Assembly (NCBI GenBank): GCA_032433595.1
Contig: JASWJB010000160.1
Span: 30,718-94,717, forward strand
Direction of reading: 5' to 3'
DNA length: 64,000 bases
Origin: Conoideocrella luteorostrata
Taxonomy: Eukaryota; Ascomycota; Sordariomycetes; Hypocreales; Clavicipitaceae
How positions within the stretch are numbered: the first letter of the stretch is position 1; each line of letters begins with the position of its first letter. Both the position numbers and the translations under genes were made by a program. Of this stretch, positions 1 through 11,551 are shown one piece after another. The notes beneath the pieces were generated by a model, which ran no database searches, was not told where the DNA came from, and saw nothing but the letters and a program-made list of their open reading frames with translations.

Positions 1-96
1 TGGTAAGGATGTTTGTTGACCTTCCAAATAGTCGTCAAAAGCACAGATGTTCAGTGCCTTGTTGATCTGGCGGTAACCACCCACGCCTGGAGCCAT
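1..96 (-). CDS. Metallo-beta-lactamase-type thioesterase, N-terminal 32 codons (cut by window edge)
   Basis: An ATG at 96-94 on the minus strand opens a frame that runs off the left edge with no stop. The 32 visible residues begin MAPGVGGYRQINKALN and continue with a CAFDDYLEGQQ segment. I recognise this as the start of the MBL-fold thioesterases (MdpF/GedB/AptB type) that release the product of TE-less non-reducing polyketide synthases. The zinc-binding HxHxDH region would lie outside the window. The gene is divergent from the adjacent polyketide synthase, which ends in an ACP and has no TE domain, so the pair makes functional sense: the thioesterase would hydrolyse the ACP-bound chain in trans. 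The identification rests on a short stretch and remembered family sequence; the reading frame and start are seen directly. Confidence 0.75.
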   Translation of the reverse strand, partial: MAPGVGGYRQINKALNICAFDDYLEGQQTSLP

Positions 97-608
97 GCTA
101 GTAGAAGTTCTGGAGTAATAATTTCTAATACGGCCGTGAGGAGGACAAGTTCAAACTAGAGCTGTAAGAAACGATAAAGCGATTTTGACTCAGAGGTTGA
201 AGGTATCCACCCTTCGCTTAACGTTTTGTCTCATAGCTGGGTTAAATGATATCGGAGGAGGTGAACATTCTCGCAAGCCGGAGCTATGGCAAATTCCTCA
301 TGTGGCAAATCCCTTTTGTCCGAGAGAAGGATTAAGCCGGAGTAATTCTTACATTGCTTCGGCTGAATGTTAAGCCCCGACTGGTGCGGAAGCATTCTAG
401 CCGTGGAATACTTGGCATAAGAAAACAGATAGAGTGACTTTCGGTTCCCTAATGGTATATCTCCGGACTTTTGAACGATTAAATTGCGGGTTTCGTATGC
501 TGATCTATAACTAAGCCAAATCATAACTCACGTAAACAAACTTTCTCGGTCTCAACTTTGCATACTCTGCACTATCATTTTTACCTACACGCTGATTTTT
601 GTTACGTG
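97..608. promoter_or_regulatory. Shared upstream region of the divergent thioesterase and polyketide synthase
   Basis: About 510 bases separate the thioesterase start (96, minus) from the first in-frame ATG of the polyketide synthase (609, plus). It should hold both promoters. I looked for the AflR-type palindrome TCG-N5-CGA and saw no clear copy. No other gene is supported here. Confidence 0.5.
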
Positions 609-3600
609 ATGGATCTCTACGACGTAGAACAAACTGTGACGCCAAACTTAGATGGCTTGTCCATTGCGACGCCTTCAACTACCGAATCCTTGACTGAACC
701 TGGCAGAATGAAGCTATACTATTTTGGTAACGAATTCCCACATGATGAGCTTGAAGGCCTTGTTCGTCATCTTCGAAACTACAGCAAAGATAGACAACAT
801 CGGATACTAGACACTTTCATTCATGAGGCTACACTAGCACTACGTGATGAAGTGCGTTTGCTTCCGTCCACTCTGCGATCACTGGTGCCGCCCTTTGAGA
901 ACATTTTCACCCTAGTTCACCACGCAGAGCTCCGAGGCGGTCGGCTTGGTGCCGCCGTCGATGGCATGCTTTTGTGTGCAGTCCAGTTGGCCACGTTCAT
1001 CGGGTAAAGAAAAATCTTAACGCCAAGCTCGCGAAATCTCCACTTATTAATCATCGTCAGCAGATATCATGAGAATACTGAGGATGACACCTTTGACTTC
1101 CATAATGGTGATCCTTGCCTCGCTGGACTAGGCACCGGCCTCTTGTCAACTGCTGCGGTGTCGATCGCCCCAACCTTGGCAGACTTACCAATTGCTGGTG
1201 CGGAAGTGATTCGCATCGCTTTTAGGCTTGGCATTTTGGTGAATGAAGTTTCCTATAACTTGCAGCCAAGAACTGGTGATGGTGCGAAGCACGACAGCTG
1301 GGCATATGTAGTGCCAAACGTCACATCGGCCGACGTGCAAGCACATCTCGATGCAACACAGGCAGCCGAGGCAAGTTTACAAACCCAAAGTCGTAAGAAT
1401 AAAAATAAAGCTGAGTAGGGCTTCACTAACTTGTCAAAAACCTAAGAAAACTCCAACACCAAGCAAAATTTTCATCAGCGCGGTGAGCCGTACGTCAGTA
1501 ACTATTAGCGGCCCTCCTACGCGATTGAAACATATGTTCCAAGCATCCGACTTTTTTCGAGATCTGACATCTATACCATTGCCCGTTTACGGAGGTCTGT
1601 GTCACGCGAAGCACATATACAACAAGGAGCATACTACTAGGATTGTTAATACAAGTACGCTGAATGTCCTAAGTGCCAGGTTTACGCCCCGAGCGCCTGT
1701 CCTCTCACCAAGTACTGGACAACCATTTCCTGCTAGGAGCCCAACTTCGCTGTTTCACAATATTGTCGAAGAGATTCTAACACAAGTGATTCGGTGGGAC
1801 GAAGTTATTCAGGGTGTTGTAGGCCGAGCAAGAGATGCGGCTGCTTCTGAAGTCATGGTGCACTTGTTCCGAACCTCTCTGCCTGCTCGCGACCTCTTCG
1901 AGGCGTTCAAGTCGGAGCCCCATCAATTCAAGGGTCTAACTACAGACTTAATTCAGTGGATTTACAAGCCTACAAATTCGCCTCGGAGACCAAGAAGTGC
2001 ACAGCAGGCTAAGATTGCCATCGTAGGCATGGCGTGTCGTATGCCTGGAGGTGACAACACCGATCAATTCTGGGATGTGCTAAATGAAGGATTGGACATG
2101 TACCAAAAGATTCCCTCTGATCGGTTTGATGTTGAATCACACTGCGATCCAACAGGCAAACGCCTCAATACCAGTGTGACTCCGTACGGCTGCTTTATCG
2201 ACGAGCCTGGTCTTTTCGACGCGCCATTCTTCAACATGTCCCCTCGCGAAGCTCTCCAGACCGATCCTATGCAACGATTGGCTATTGTAACGGCGTACGA
2301 AGCCCTAGAACGCGCTGGTTACGTTGCAAATCGCACAGCTGCGACTGATTTGCATCGCATCGGTACGTTTTATGGCCAAGCCAGCGACGACTACCGAGAG
2401 GTAAATTCAGCTCAGGAAATCAGCACTTATTTCATCACTGGCGGCTGTCGCGCATTTGGCCCTGGTCGAATTAATTATTTCTTCAAGTTCTCTGGGCCAA
2501 GTTACAGCATTGATACAGCCTGCTCATCGGGACTGGCCACGATCCATGTAAATTCTCATTCGCGTCTCTCTCCGCTTTTTCTCTCTCTACATATCAATTA
2601 ACAATGGTATAGGTAGCATGCAATTCTCTTTGGAGCGGCGATACGGACATGGCAGTGGCAGGAGGGATGAACGTTTTGACAAACTCAGATGCGTTTGCTG
2701 GTCTAAGTAACGGCCACTTCCTGTCCAAGACTCCCGGTGCGTGTAAGACCTGGGACTGTGATGCCGATGGATACTGTCGAGCAGACGGCGTCGCCACAGT
2801 CATTTTGAAGCGATTAGAAGACGCCGAAGCAGACAACGATAACATCCTTGGTGTCATTCTCGCTTCTGGGACCAATCACTCCGCCGAGGCTATCTCCATC
2901 ACCCATCCGCACGCAGGCCACCAGGCATACCTCGCCAGGCAGTTATTGGAACAGGCTGGTGTGGATGCTCTGGACGTTAGCTACGTTGAAATGCACGGGA
3001 CGGGTACCCAGGCGGGTGATGCGCAAGAGATTCAGTCCGTCACCGAAGTGTTTGCTCCATTGACTGCTACAAAACGCCGAAGCCCGAATCAACCTCTACA
3101 CATCGGGGCTGTAAAATCGAGTGTTGGCCACGGTGAGGCTGTGGCAGGAACTACGGCTCTTCTCAAGGTGTTACTCATGTTTGAGAAAGAAATAATCCCG
3201 CCACATGTGGGCATCAAGAACAGCATCAACCAAGGCTTTCCTACTGATCTCGAGAAGAGAAACCTACACATACCTTATGAGCGGACACCTTGGCCCCATG
3301 TGTCGAACAAGAAGCGCATCGCCGTGGTGAACAATTTTAGTGCTGCTGGTGGAAACACGAGTCTTGTCATTGAAGAGGCACCTGCCCGAGTTACCGATGA
3401 GGATAACGAGGAAGCGGTCGACACTCGTGCAACGCACGTCTTCACCGTGTCTGCCAAGAGCAAGTTGTCGCTGAAAGGGAATCTCGAACGCTTGATTTCG
3501 TTCCTTGATGCCAATACTGATGTTTCATTGCCGAACTTGGCATACACCACTACTGCCCGACGTCAGCATCACAACCACCGTGTCGCTATAAGCGCTTCGG

Positions 3601-6368
3601 ACGTCTCACATTTGAAGAAGAGTCTGAACTCGTATATCCAATCGGTCGATACGCACAAACCTATTCCTGCTACCGGAGCGCCTCCAGTCGTCTTCGTCTT
3701 TACGGGCCAAGGAGCCTCATACCGTTCTATGAATCTGGAATTGTTCTCCAACTGTCCTTTTTTCCGATCCGAGATACTGCACTTGGATCTTATAAGTCAA
3801 GCCCAAGGTTTTCCTACTTTTATCCCAGTGATTGATGGCAGACATCCCAAAGACTATAGTCACTCGCCTGTAGAGACTCAGCTCGCTCTAGTCTGCACTG
3901 AAATAGCACTGGCAAAGTACTGGGAGTCGCTTGGTGTGACGCCAAGCGTCGTTATCGGCCATAGCCTCGGAGAATATGCCGCGCTACACGTGGCTGGCGT
4001 GTTATCAGCGGCTGATGCAATCTTTCTAGTCGGTCAAAGGGCCACCCTACTAGAGAGAGAATGCCAGGCTAACAGCCACAAGATGTTGGCCGTGAGAGCC
4101 TCTCTCGACGAGATTACCTCCAAAGCCAATTCTAAGAAGTTCGATATTGCCTGTCTAAACGGACCACAAGACACCGTGCTGAGTGGAACAGAGACCGAGA
4201 TAGAAAATTTGGCCGAAGAACTTAATGCCGGGGGTTACAAATGTTTCCCGCTCGATGTAGCGTTTGCTTTCCACTCTGCACAGACAGATGCCATCTTGGA
4301 TGAACTTGAGGAGACGACTCGGATTGGAGCGCTATTTCAGCCGCCTCAACTTCCCATCGTCTCTCCGCTGTTAGGTAAAGTCATCTTTGACGAAAAGACT
4401 GTTGATGCCGAGTACATAAGACGCGCCACGCGAGAAACAGTCAATTTCAAGGAAGCCATCGAAACAGCCTACGACATGTCCATCGTGGACGAAGCAATGG
4501 TATGGATCGAGATAGGTCCTCACCCCGTCGGTGTGGGGTTTGTGAAGTCAATTTTGCCCTCCGTCAATGTTGCCGTCCCCTCTTTCCGCCGTGGGGAGAA
4601 TAACTGGCACACGCTTTCCACTAGTCTGGCTGCAGTGCATGCTGCTGGAGTTCATGTGGACTGGAACGAGTTTCATCGTCCGTTTGAGCGCGGTCTGCGT
4701 CTCCTGGACCTACCCACGTACGCCTGGAATAACAAGACATACTGGTTGCAGTATAATGGCGACTGGGCACTAACGAAGGGCAACACTTTCTATGATTCTG
4801 AGAAGAAGTCCAATGGAATAGGCAATCCATTGGCTGCGCCGCTTTCCAGTCTGCGGACCTCGCTGGTGCATCTCATCGTCGAAGAGACGTTCTCAGATAC
4901 AGCAGCGCGAGTTGTTGTGCAGTCTGATATGATGCAGTCAGACTTTTTGGCTGCAGCATGGGGTCACAAGATGAATAATGCAGGTGTTGTGACATCGGTA
5001 AGTATTTTTCCTCACGTGTCAAGCGTCCGTAGTCGTCACTGAGTGAGTGTACTAATCACACTGGCTTTACAGTCCATCCATGCTGATATTGCATGGACAC
5101 TCGGCAAATATGCTATCAATAAACTGAGACCAAAAGATAAAAAGACGAGCGCGGATATGGAAATTCGCAATCTCGTCGTCCGCGAGGGGCTGGTGGCGCA
5201 AACCAACACCAACGTGCCTCAGCTTATCCAAGTCTCCATCGAAATACAAGACGTTAGCTCCGGAGTAGCCCGTCTTGAATGGCATAATGTTAGAAATGAT
5301 GGTTACACGCTAGTTGAAGAAGAGCCCGTCGTCACCGCTGAAGTTATATACGCAAGCCCGAACGACTGGCTACCAAATTGGGTTCCCCTGCAGCATTTCG
5401 TCCTGGGCCGTATTGCAGCCCTTAAGCAACTTGCTGAACGTGGTCAAGCGAGTCGTCTGTCGCATGATATGGCTTACCTACTTTTCGCGAATAAGCTCGT
5501 CGACTACGCCGAAAAATATCGCGGCATGCAGTCTGTCGTGATGCACGATTTGGAGGCCTTTGCAGAAGTGACTTTGAAAGATGGCGCGACTGGCGGGGTT
5601 TGGACGGTACCCCCCTATTTCATGGATAGCGTGTTCCATCTTGCCGGGTTCGTTATGAATGTCTCTGACGCAATAGACATGAAGAACTTTTGTGTGACTC
5701 CTGGTTGGCGTTCGCTACGCCTGGCCCGCCCGCTTGTTGCTGGTGGTGGGTACCGATCTTATGTCAAGATGATTCCCACGCCCGAAGATCAGACAGTGTA
5801 TCTTGGTGATGTATATGTGCTTCAGGACGATGAAATCATAGGTGTGATGCAGGCTATGAAGTTCCGCAGGTATCCTCGCGTGCTTCTCAATCGTTTCTTC
5901 ACGCCTGCTGAGGTCAAGAATTCTGCCTCTGGGGATGTGGTCGTCCCGTCCAGCAGTATCACGAGCAGGAACATGACTGCCGTCAAGGATTTGGCTGATG
6001 CTCCCGCGGTGGCTGAGGAACCAGAGTCCACTGAAGTATTAAAGGAGAGCAAGCCGAAGTCGACACCCAAACCACCTCCCGTCAAAGTTGAGCCAGCGCA
6101 GCAGAAGGATACTCAGAAGCCAGCTGTCAGCGACTCCGAAAGTACAGCAACCAAGGCTATGCAACTCGTTGCTAAAGAGGCGGGATTGGATCTTGGAGAT
6201 CTTGATGACGATGTCAATTTCGCAAATATAGGCGTTGACAGTCTGATGAGCCTCGTGATTGCGGAGAAACTGAGAGAGCAGCTTGGAGTTGCTGTAAGTG
6301 GTAGTCTGTTTTTGGAGTATCCAACGGCTGGGGACTTGCGTGCTTGGTTGGTGGAATATTACTGCTAG
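609..6368 (+). CDS. Non-reducing polyketide synthase, SAT-KS-AT-PT-ACP, no thioesterase
   Basis: Iterative type I synthase of an aromatic polyketide. Exons: 609-1003, 1064-1370, 1447-2547, 2613-4997, 5073-6368 (1827 aa; all joins keep frame). Domains: SAT about residues 34-380, KS about 420-830 with active Cys593 in DTACSSG and His729 in EMHGTGT, AT about 930-1240 with Ser1052 in GHSLGEY, PT about 1320-1640 with the likely dyad His1386 (GHKM) and Asp1581 (YFMDSVFH), and one ACP with Ser1786 in GVDSL. There is no TE, methyltransferase or reductase domain. Two in-frame starts are possible, 609 or 708; the conserved SAT sequence begins at 708. Intron 2 (1371-1446) is a GC-AG intron. The SAT nucleophile motif GxCxG reads GLGTG, so the usual Cys is absent. 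The layout fits the anthraquinone-type class that needs a trans MBL thioesterase, which lies next door. The exact product cannot be read from sequence. Confidence 0.93.
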
Positions 6369-6723
6369 ATTGGCTCGTGTATTCTGCTCGAACTAAGTTT
6401 TATTTCTTAACAATAAACGACGAAGTAGCGATATTCTTTGAAGTAGATGCAGTGACCTGCACATGAGTATATGAAGTATTCGTATCGGGAGTTATGAAGG
6501 CAGCAGGCAATATACAAGCTATTCTTCAGATGTCTATAAGCGTGGGGAGATGTCTACGTAATCTATGGCAGATTGTTCAAATTAACCGTGCAGAGACGTA
6601 GATTGGGCAAGCTGACTCCTGAAGTGGTGAGTTACCTGGTAAGAAATAACAAACTCTATGACAAGTACGACAAACAACCCAGTTAAACTCTACCACGTTG
6701 CAAATTACACAACACAACCAACT
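6369..6723. other. Convergent 3' intergenic region
   Basis: About 355 bases between the ends of the polyketide synthase (plus) and the dehydratase gene (minus). An AATAAA-like signal is present near 6410. Nothing else is evident. Confidence 0.5.
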
Positions 6724-7346
6724 CTAGTGTTCAAATATCTTGTCCAAATCATGCTCACCCCATCGAATATCAGGCTCTAAGCCAGCAAATTTCCACACTC
6801 CATCCACTTTCCGGTACTGAATCGTAGCCTTGCCATGAGCGTGACCCTTGTACAATACCTCTGTCAATTCATCACCACTGTACTTCTGGTGCGCCACACG
6901 CATTTGATGATAACCAGTAATCTCACCATCGCTATTCTGAACCCATTTACTTGCACCTATGAAGTGCTGCGTCTTGATCCGCGTGTTGCCGAGGAATTTC
7001 ACATCTGAGGCTATGGCTAAGAACTTCTCAGAAGGCAGCGACTCCCAAAGCTGGCCCTTAACTGGGCGGTAATCAATCTAGGCTCAGAAGAGTGAAACGT
7101 CAGCATTTGGTGCAATGCTCCATGGAGGACTTATACAGGGCCTTCTTCACATGAAGTGTTGGGGCGATGGACTTGGCTAGCCGATCCCAATCCTTTGTGT
7201 CGTAGCTTTCGGCCCATTCAAAAAGCACGTGCTGACACCCTGCTACGTCTGAGCTTATCTCGTCAGCAGATTATTTGCATTAAATCCACCTAAGCATGAC
7301 CGAACTAACCTTCATACGTGGGTGTTTTATGATTCGTTTCGGCCAT
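6724..7346 (-). CDS. Scytalone-dehydratase-like dehydratase
   Basis: Small alpha+beta-barrel dehydratase of the scytalone dehydratase family, 162 aa (the Magnaporthe enzyme is 172). Exons on the minus strand: 7346-7310, 7248-7151, 7077-6724; all joins keep frame. Conserved elements include [35 protein letters not shown] and a C-terminal [13 protein letters not shown]. Compared with Magnaporthe scytalone dehydratase (from memory), the catalytic Tyr30, Asp31, Tyr50, His85 and His110 are all retained. The substrate-pocket Ser129 and Asn131 are replaced: the family KGHAHSAN reads KGHAHGKA here. That suggests a different substrate, for example a reduced anthraquinone, as proposed for MdpB. It is convergent with the polyketide synthase and divergent from the reductase at 7722, consistent with a role in the same pathway. 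Confidence 0.9.
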
Positions 7347-7721
7347 GATGTCGCAACGAGGGTTGTTGATATTTAGAGCTAGGTATTTTGAGCCTTGAGA
7401 GTGGAAACACAGAATAACGAGACGCTAATGGCATCGGAGCGGTCTTTCAGCTTATCTACTCTTAGCTAAATGGCCTTGGTCAATTGTTCCGTCCATCCCT
7501 GCGGTCAATTTTAGGGTACCGAGGCCCAATTCCGAGTCACCCCGAGAATTGCCCTTGCCCGAGTCTCGGACATTTCTTGGAAGACCCCCCACATCCTTCG
7601 AGACCTTAAAAAGCCAAAGTTCCGTCGCGGACTGTAACAGGCAGAAAAAGGTAAATTTTTCACATTCTTTGTCTTATCTTTTTCTCCGGAACTTCATAGA
7701 AAATTTTGAGAAACACTCAAC
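7347..7721. promoter_or_regulatory. Bidirectional promoter region, dehydratase and reductase
   Basis: 375 bases between the divergent starts of the dehydratase and the SDR reductase. Pyrimidine-rich stretches occur just upstream of 7722. No regulator-binding palindrome was confidently recognised. Confidence 0.5.
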
Positions 7722-8516
7722 ATGCCAGTCTCTTACACCCCCGGCAGACTCGATGGAAAGGTGGCCCTAGTAACGGGCTCTGGGCGAGGAATAGGAGCCG
7801 CCATTGCGATTCAGTTGGGGAAACTTGGCGCCAAGGTCGTCGTGAATTATGCCAACGCAGCCGAGCACGCCAACAAAGTCGTTACCGAGATCAAAAACTT
7901 GAACTCGGACGCCGTGGCCATCAAGGCCGACGTGCGTCAGGTTTCTCAAACCATAAAGCTATTTGACGACGCAATTGCTCATTTTGGCCATCTCGATATT
8001 GCCGTCAGCAACTCGGGAGTCGTGAGCTTCGGTCACCTCAGGGACGTGACAGAGGAGGAATTTGATCGCGTCTTCAGCTTAAACACACGCGGCCAGTTCT
8101 TTGTTGCGCGTGAAGCATACCGCGTTCTAAGTGAACACGGCCGTATTATTCTTACGTCGTCAAACACATCCAAGGACTTTAGTGTTCCGAATCACTCGCT
8201 CTACTCTGGTTCAAAGGGTGCGATTGACTCGTTTGTTCGTATTCTGTCCAAGGATTGCGGTGATAAGAAAATCACTGTCAATGGTGTTGCTCCCGGAGGA
8301 ACTGTGACGGACATGTTTCGCGCGGTTTCTCAGCATTATATTCCTGGCGGCGAGAAATACGGGCCGGAAGAGCGACAGCAGATGGCTGCCCTTGCGTCGC
8401 CTCTGCATCGTAATGGATTTCCTCAGGATATTGCCAATGTTGTTGGGTTCCTCGCCAGCAAAGAGGCCGAGTGGGTTAATGGCAAGGTTATTACACTTGA
8501 TGGCGGCGCCGCATAA
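7722..8516 (+). CDS. Short-chain reductase of the tetrahydroxynaphthalene/versicolorin reductase family
   Basis: Intronless NADPH-dependent SDR of 264 aa. The cofactor motif TGSGRGIG lies at residues 18-25, the SNSG variant of the NNAG motif at 96-99, and the catalytic Ser is at about 146-147 with Tyr161 and Lys165 in YSGSK. Long blocks are typical of T4HN/T3HN reductases and of the MdpC/versicolorin ketoreductase group, for example [11 protein letters not shown] and [13 protein letters not shown]. The start at 7722 is the first ATG and gives the usual short N-terminal extension before the Rossmann fold. Together with the neighbouring dehydratase it could carry out a reduction-dehydration pair that removes a phenolic hydroxyl, either on a naphthol (melanin pathway) or on emodin hydroquinone. 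The TE-less polyketide synthase next door favours the second. Confidence 0.93.
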   Translation: MPVSYTPGRLDGKVALVTGSGRGIGAAIAIQLGKLGAKVVVNYANAAEHANKVVTEIKNLNSDAVAIKADVRQVSQTIKLFDDAIAHFGHLDIAVSNSGVVSFGHLRDVTEEEFDRVFSLNTRGQFFVAREAYRVLSEHGRIILTSSNTSKDFSVPNHSLYSGSKGAIDSFVRILSKDCGDKKITVNGVAPGGTVTDMFRAVSQHYIPGGEKYGPEERQQMAALASPLHRNGFPQDIANVVGFLASKEAEWVNGKVITLDGGAA

Positions 8517-9136
8517 ATAATACTGCAATGCTTTGTGTTTGGACACGCGGCATTCGGCCTGATGCATGCCCGTAGCCTATCGCGTATCGGGCAAAGTAGA
8601 TCAATTTCGAGAAAACACACTTTATTTTGAATATAATTTGCCTCCATCTTTAAGAATTAACCCTGTGATCACGAAATTGTGTTAATTATGCATTCGTTTC
8701 GAGGCTCTTATTGCATGCACTGTGACAGCCATGTTTGGCTTTCCTGTTAAAATGCTTGTTCATTGAATACATCTATTTGCTGTATAGCGTACAATAACCG
8801 GCCGATTGTTCTTCGGCCATAGAGTCCATCTGTGAAAGCATACATAGATACAGTACTTGTTCAACGAGATTAGATCCGCGAGCACGCACACAAAAGGCTA
8901 CCGATATTGTCGTGAGTAAACATGAGTCTAGATTCTATGTAAGATCGTTCTTGGAGAGCTTATGATGAAAGGAAAACATAAGCTTTATTTGGCTATGTCG
9001 ACCCCGAATTCCTAGCCTCACATACCCCAGGGCTTCCGTACATTGAACTCTCTTTGTGAGACGAGGAGAACGTCCACTTTCTGAGAGTCGGGCTGTAAGC
9101 AATAAAACTTCCTCTCATCATGTACGATGCATTTTG
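8517..9136. other. Convergent 3' intergenic region
   Basis: About 620 bases between the reductase (plus) and the AflJ-like gene (minus). Only short incidental open frames are present; no gene, repeat or structured element is supported. Confidence 0.5.
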
Positions 9137-10683
9137 CTAATGTGCCTTAAACTGCGTCGTCAATGCTGCGACCATCCCATCTTTCGAGCGCAACTGGCTC
9201 GTTACAACCAGCCTACCGGCACCATCGCTCGCAGAATTGATCATATTCAATACATCAGTCATCTCCATCTCGCTTCCATTGGCTAGCTGGAGCATGCTCA
9301 GATCCCTTATTCGTGGCACTGCTTCCACTTCAGGATTGGACATTCTGCCCGGCTCTGGAAGTAGACGTGTAGTGAGTACGAGCATGTGGGCACCGCTGAC
9401 GCGCAGGATATCCAAATATTTCTCAAGTTCAGCTTTACCGGCTGCGAGAAACCCATTTACAGACGCAGGCGTATCATAGGATAAAGGAAGGTGGAGGATG
9501 TAGACGGAGGCATCAGTTATGGGCTGGGGCATGCTCGCAGCACCGTATGTTACGGTAATCCGAGATGAACCGGCACCGGAGCTGATGCCAAGGCCAGAAT
9601 CCGCTTCAAGTTGACCGTCGCCGTCCTGTTCAAATCCGCCTATTCTAGTGCCCTGCCACATTGACTCTGGGCTACGTGAGGATGATTTCGTAGTGTCGAT
9701 TTGCACTACGATACGTAGATTAGAGTAACTACTTACAAGCCATCTTGCCATGGACGTTGATTGTGCTCCAATCTGCTCCATCACTCACCCACGGTTAGTT
9801 TTCAGTTCTCTTCAAACAGGGGGAATGGCGGCCTGCATCCTACCTCAACAACACAGACATTACCCAGCTTTGTCCAGTTAAGTTGTGAAAGGGCTTGGAA
9901 GATGTCCTCCTCGCGATATAACCCGGCAGCGTGATCAAGATATGCCGACCATTGCCGACGAAGCTTGTGGCTATTGAGGACACTGGTGGAGAAAGACCTT
10001 GTCGTATTGAATGCCAGGTTGAACGCAGACTCTCCTGGATTCTGCGACGCCCCGAAGCGCTGCGTAGCCAACGACATCTGTAGTGCGGTCGGAGCGAGAT
10101 GGTCAGCCATGAATACCGCGGCGTCCAACCAGGAGTTGTCGAGAAACTGCGCCGACAGCGGCGTGTGAGCAACACTGTTAGCGTCCGGCTGATGAAGGAA
10201 TCCGAAAGTAGCCATAAGGCGGATGACCCGGCTCAACTGGTCCTGTGGGACTCCCACCAGGTCGGCTAGATCCTTAACGGATATAGTGACGTCCACCGGG
10301 ATGCAGGCTAGGATCTGAAACTCGGCGAGCCACTTGAGGCAGGCTAGAAGCTCGGTCTAAACAAAGTCACGCGCGACTGGGTAAGCTTCAGATCAAGCCC
10401 GGTGGCCTGGCAAGACATTTGTGACGGGGGTGGAGCAATCGCGGGAGCGGCTTACGTGACGAGCGAGGTCCTGGAGCAGCTCAGTAGGGCCGGCGGCGAG
10501 CCTCCGTATCGCCGCCGTGCTGGCCAAGATGTCTGCTTTGGACTGGCTCAGGTCTTTGTTATCCTCGCCGAAGTTGGCCCATAGCTGATCTGAGGAGTGG
10601 CTGCCGCGGCGCGAGCCCTCAAGTCTCTTGACCGCGGCGTAAAGTTTTTCGGCGTGCTGAATGAGCTCTGTCAACCCGTCCAT
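9137..10683 (-). CDS. AflJ/AflS-like transcriptional coactivator (O-methyltransferase-fold protein)
   Basis: Exons on the minus strand: 10683-10456, 10356-9844, 9772-9137 (458 aa; AflJ is about 440). The first exon is a helical N-terminal region. The second carries a winged-helix dimerisation-like segment (LLACLKWLAEFQILACIP, then VKDLADLVGVPQDQLSRV) and RFGASQNPGESAF, all typical of AflJ/MdpA/GedD proteins. The third resembles a degraded methyltransferase fold; the glycine-rich SAM loop is reduced to VVEIGAQS. In known clusters AflJ binds the zinc-cluster regulator AflR and enhances its activation rather than acting as a methyltransferase. The gene is divergent from the AflR-like gene at 11552, the same arrangement as aflJ/aflR. 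The intron ending at 9773 has a clear CTAAC branch point. An active O-methyltransferase remains possible but is less likely. Confidence 0.87.
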
Positions 10684-11551
10684 AATGCAGTCAGGGTTGT
10701 AGACGATGGGAGTATGTCGGTGACTTATGCTCCGGGGTATGGGGGCATAGAAAACCTCCCGCAATTGCTTGTGGCGAATTGGACTTCGGACCAACAAAAC
10801 ACGGAGATCCTATTTGAAAATTTTTGTAGCGGTGTCCTATCCATTTCCGCTTTGGTCATGAAGAGCAAACAACGTGCCGACACTTTCGCGTTCCGGTAAA
10901 ATAGTCCGAGAGCGAATACAGGCAGCAAAAGTCGGAGTAATAATCCTTCCCACGGCTCTCCGTGGCAGCCGGGGCTGTGCACAGGCGTGCCCGAAGCAGT
11001 TATGAATCCTATTGGGCTGTTATCCTACCGCTCCTCGGTTTTACTCCGTATTAATCTGTGAGTCTGCATCATGACCTCATCTACCCTGCGGCCCCCAATG
11101 CGGCCCAAATGTGAAGTGGATGGCAATCGAATCCGACAGAAAGAGCAAAGCTCTATTGATTTATGTCTTTTTCGCTGGAATTACAAAATACATTCTAGTG
11201 CTACAGAGCTCGTAATCGATGTCCTTTGCAATTGCTATCCCAGCCTAGTGAGGCGACTAGGAATAAAGCTGCCATCATATCTACGTATCTAGCAGTCTTG
11301 TCCTCGAAACTTGTCCTGCACCGCTGTAGCATTATTTGTGACGCATATTTCTCGGCGGTAACTCCGGAGGGTGGCGAGTCGTACGAAGGTGGCCTACCCA
11401 ATATTATTCCCCCCATCCTTCCTTTGTCCTACCCCTGTCATCAGTGCCCGTATTTGTTCGTATTGGTGCTTTGTACCGTGCAACCACAAAGAGTGCCTCA
11501 TCAAATCCTTCTATAGCTAGTATTGTATTCTTGCGTATGCGGAGTTGAAAT
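10684..11551. promoter_or_regulatory. Divergent promoter region of the AflJ-like and AflR-like genes
   Basis: 868 bases between the two regulator starts. It contains one TACTCCGTA motif at 11042-11050. An imperfect TCG/CGA pair (TCGAATCCGA) occurs near 11127 but has a 4-base rather than 5-base spacer. No further gene is supported. Confidence 0.5.

Noticed and set aside
97..11551. AflR-type TCG-N5-CGA operator sites in cluster promoters
   Set aside because: I searched the three divergent promoter regions by eye and found only imperfect spacing, so none is claimed.
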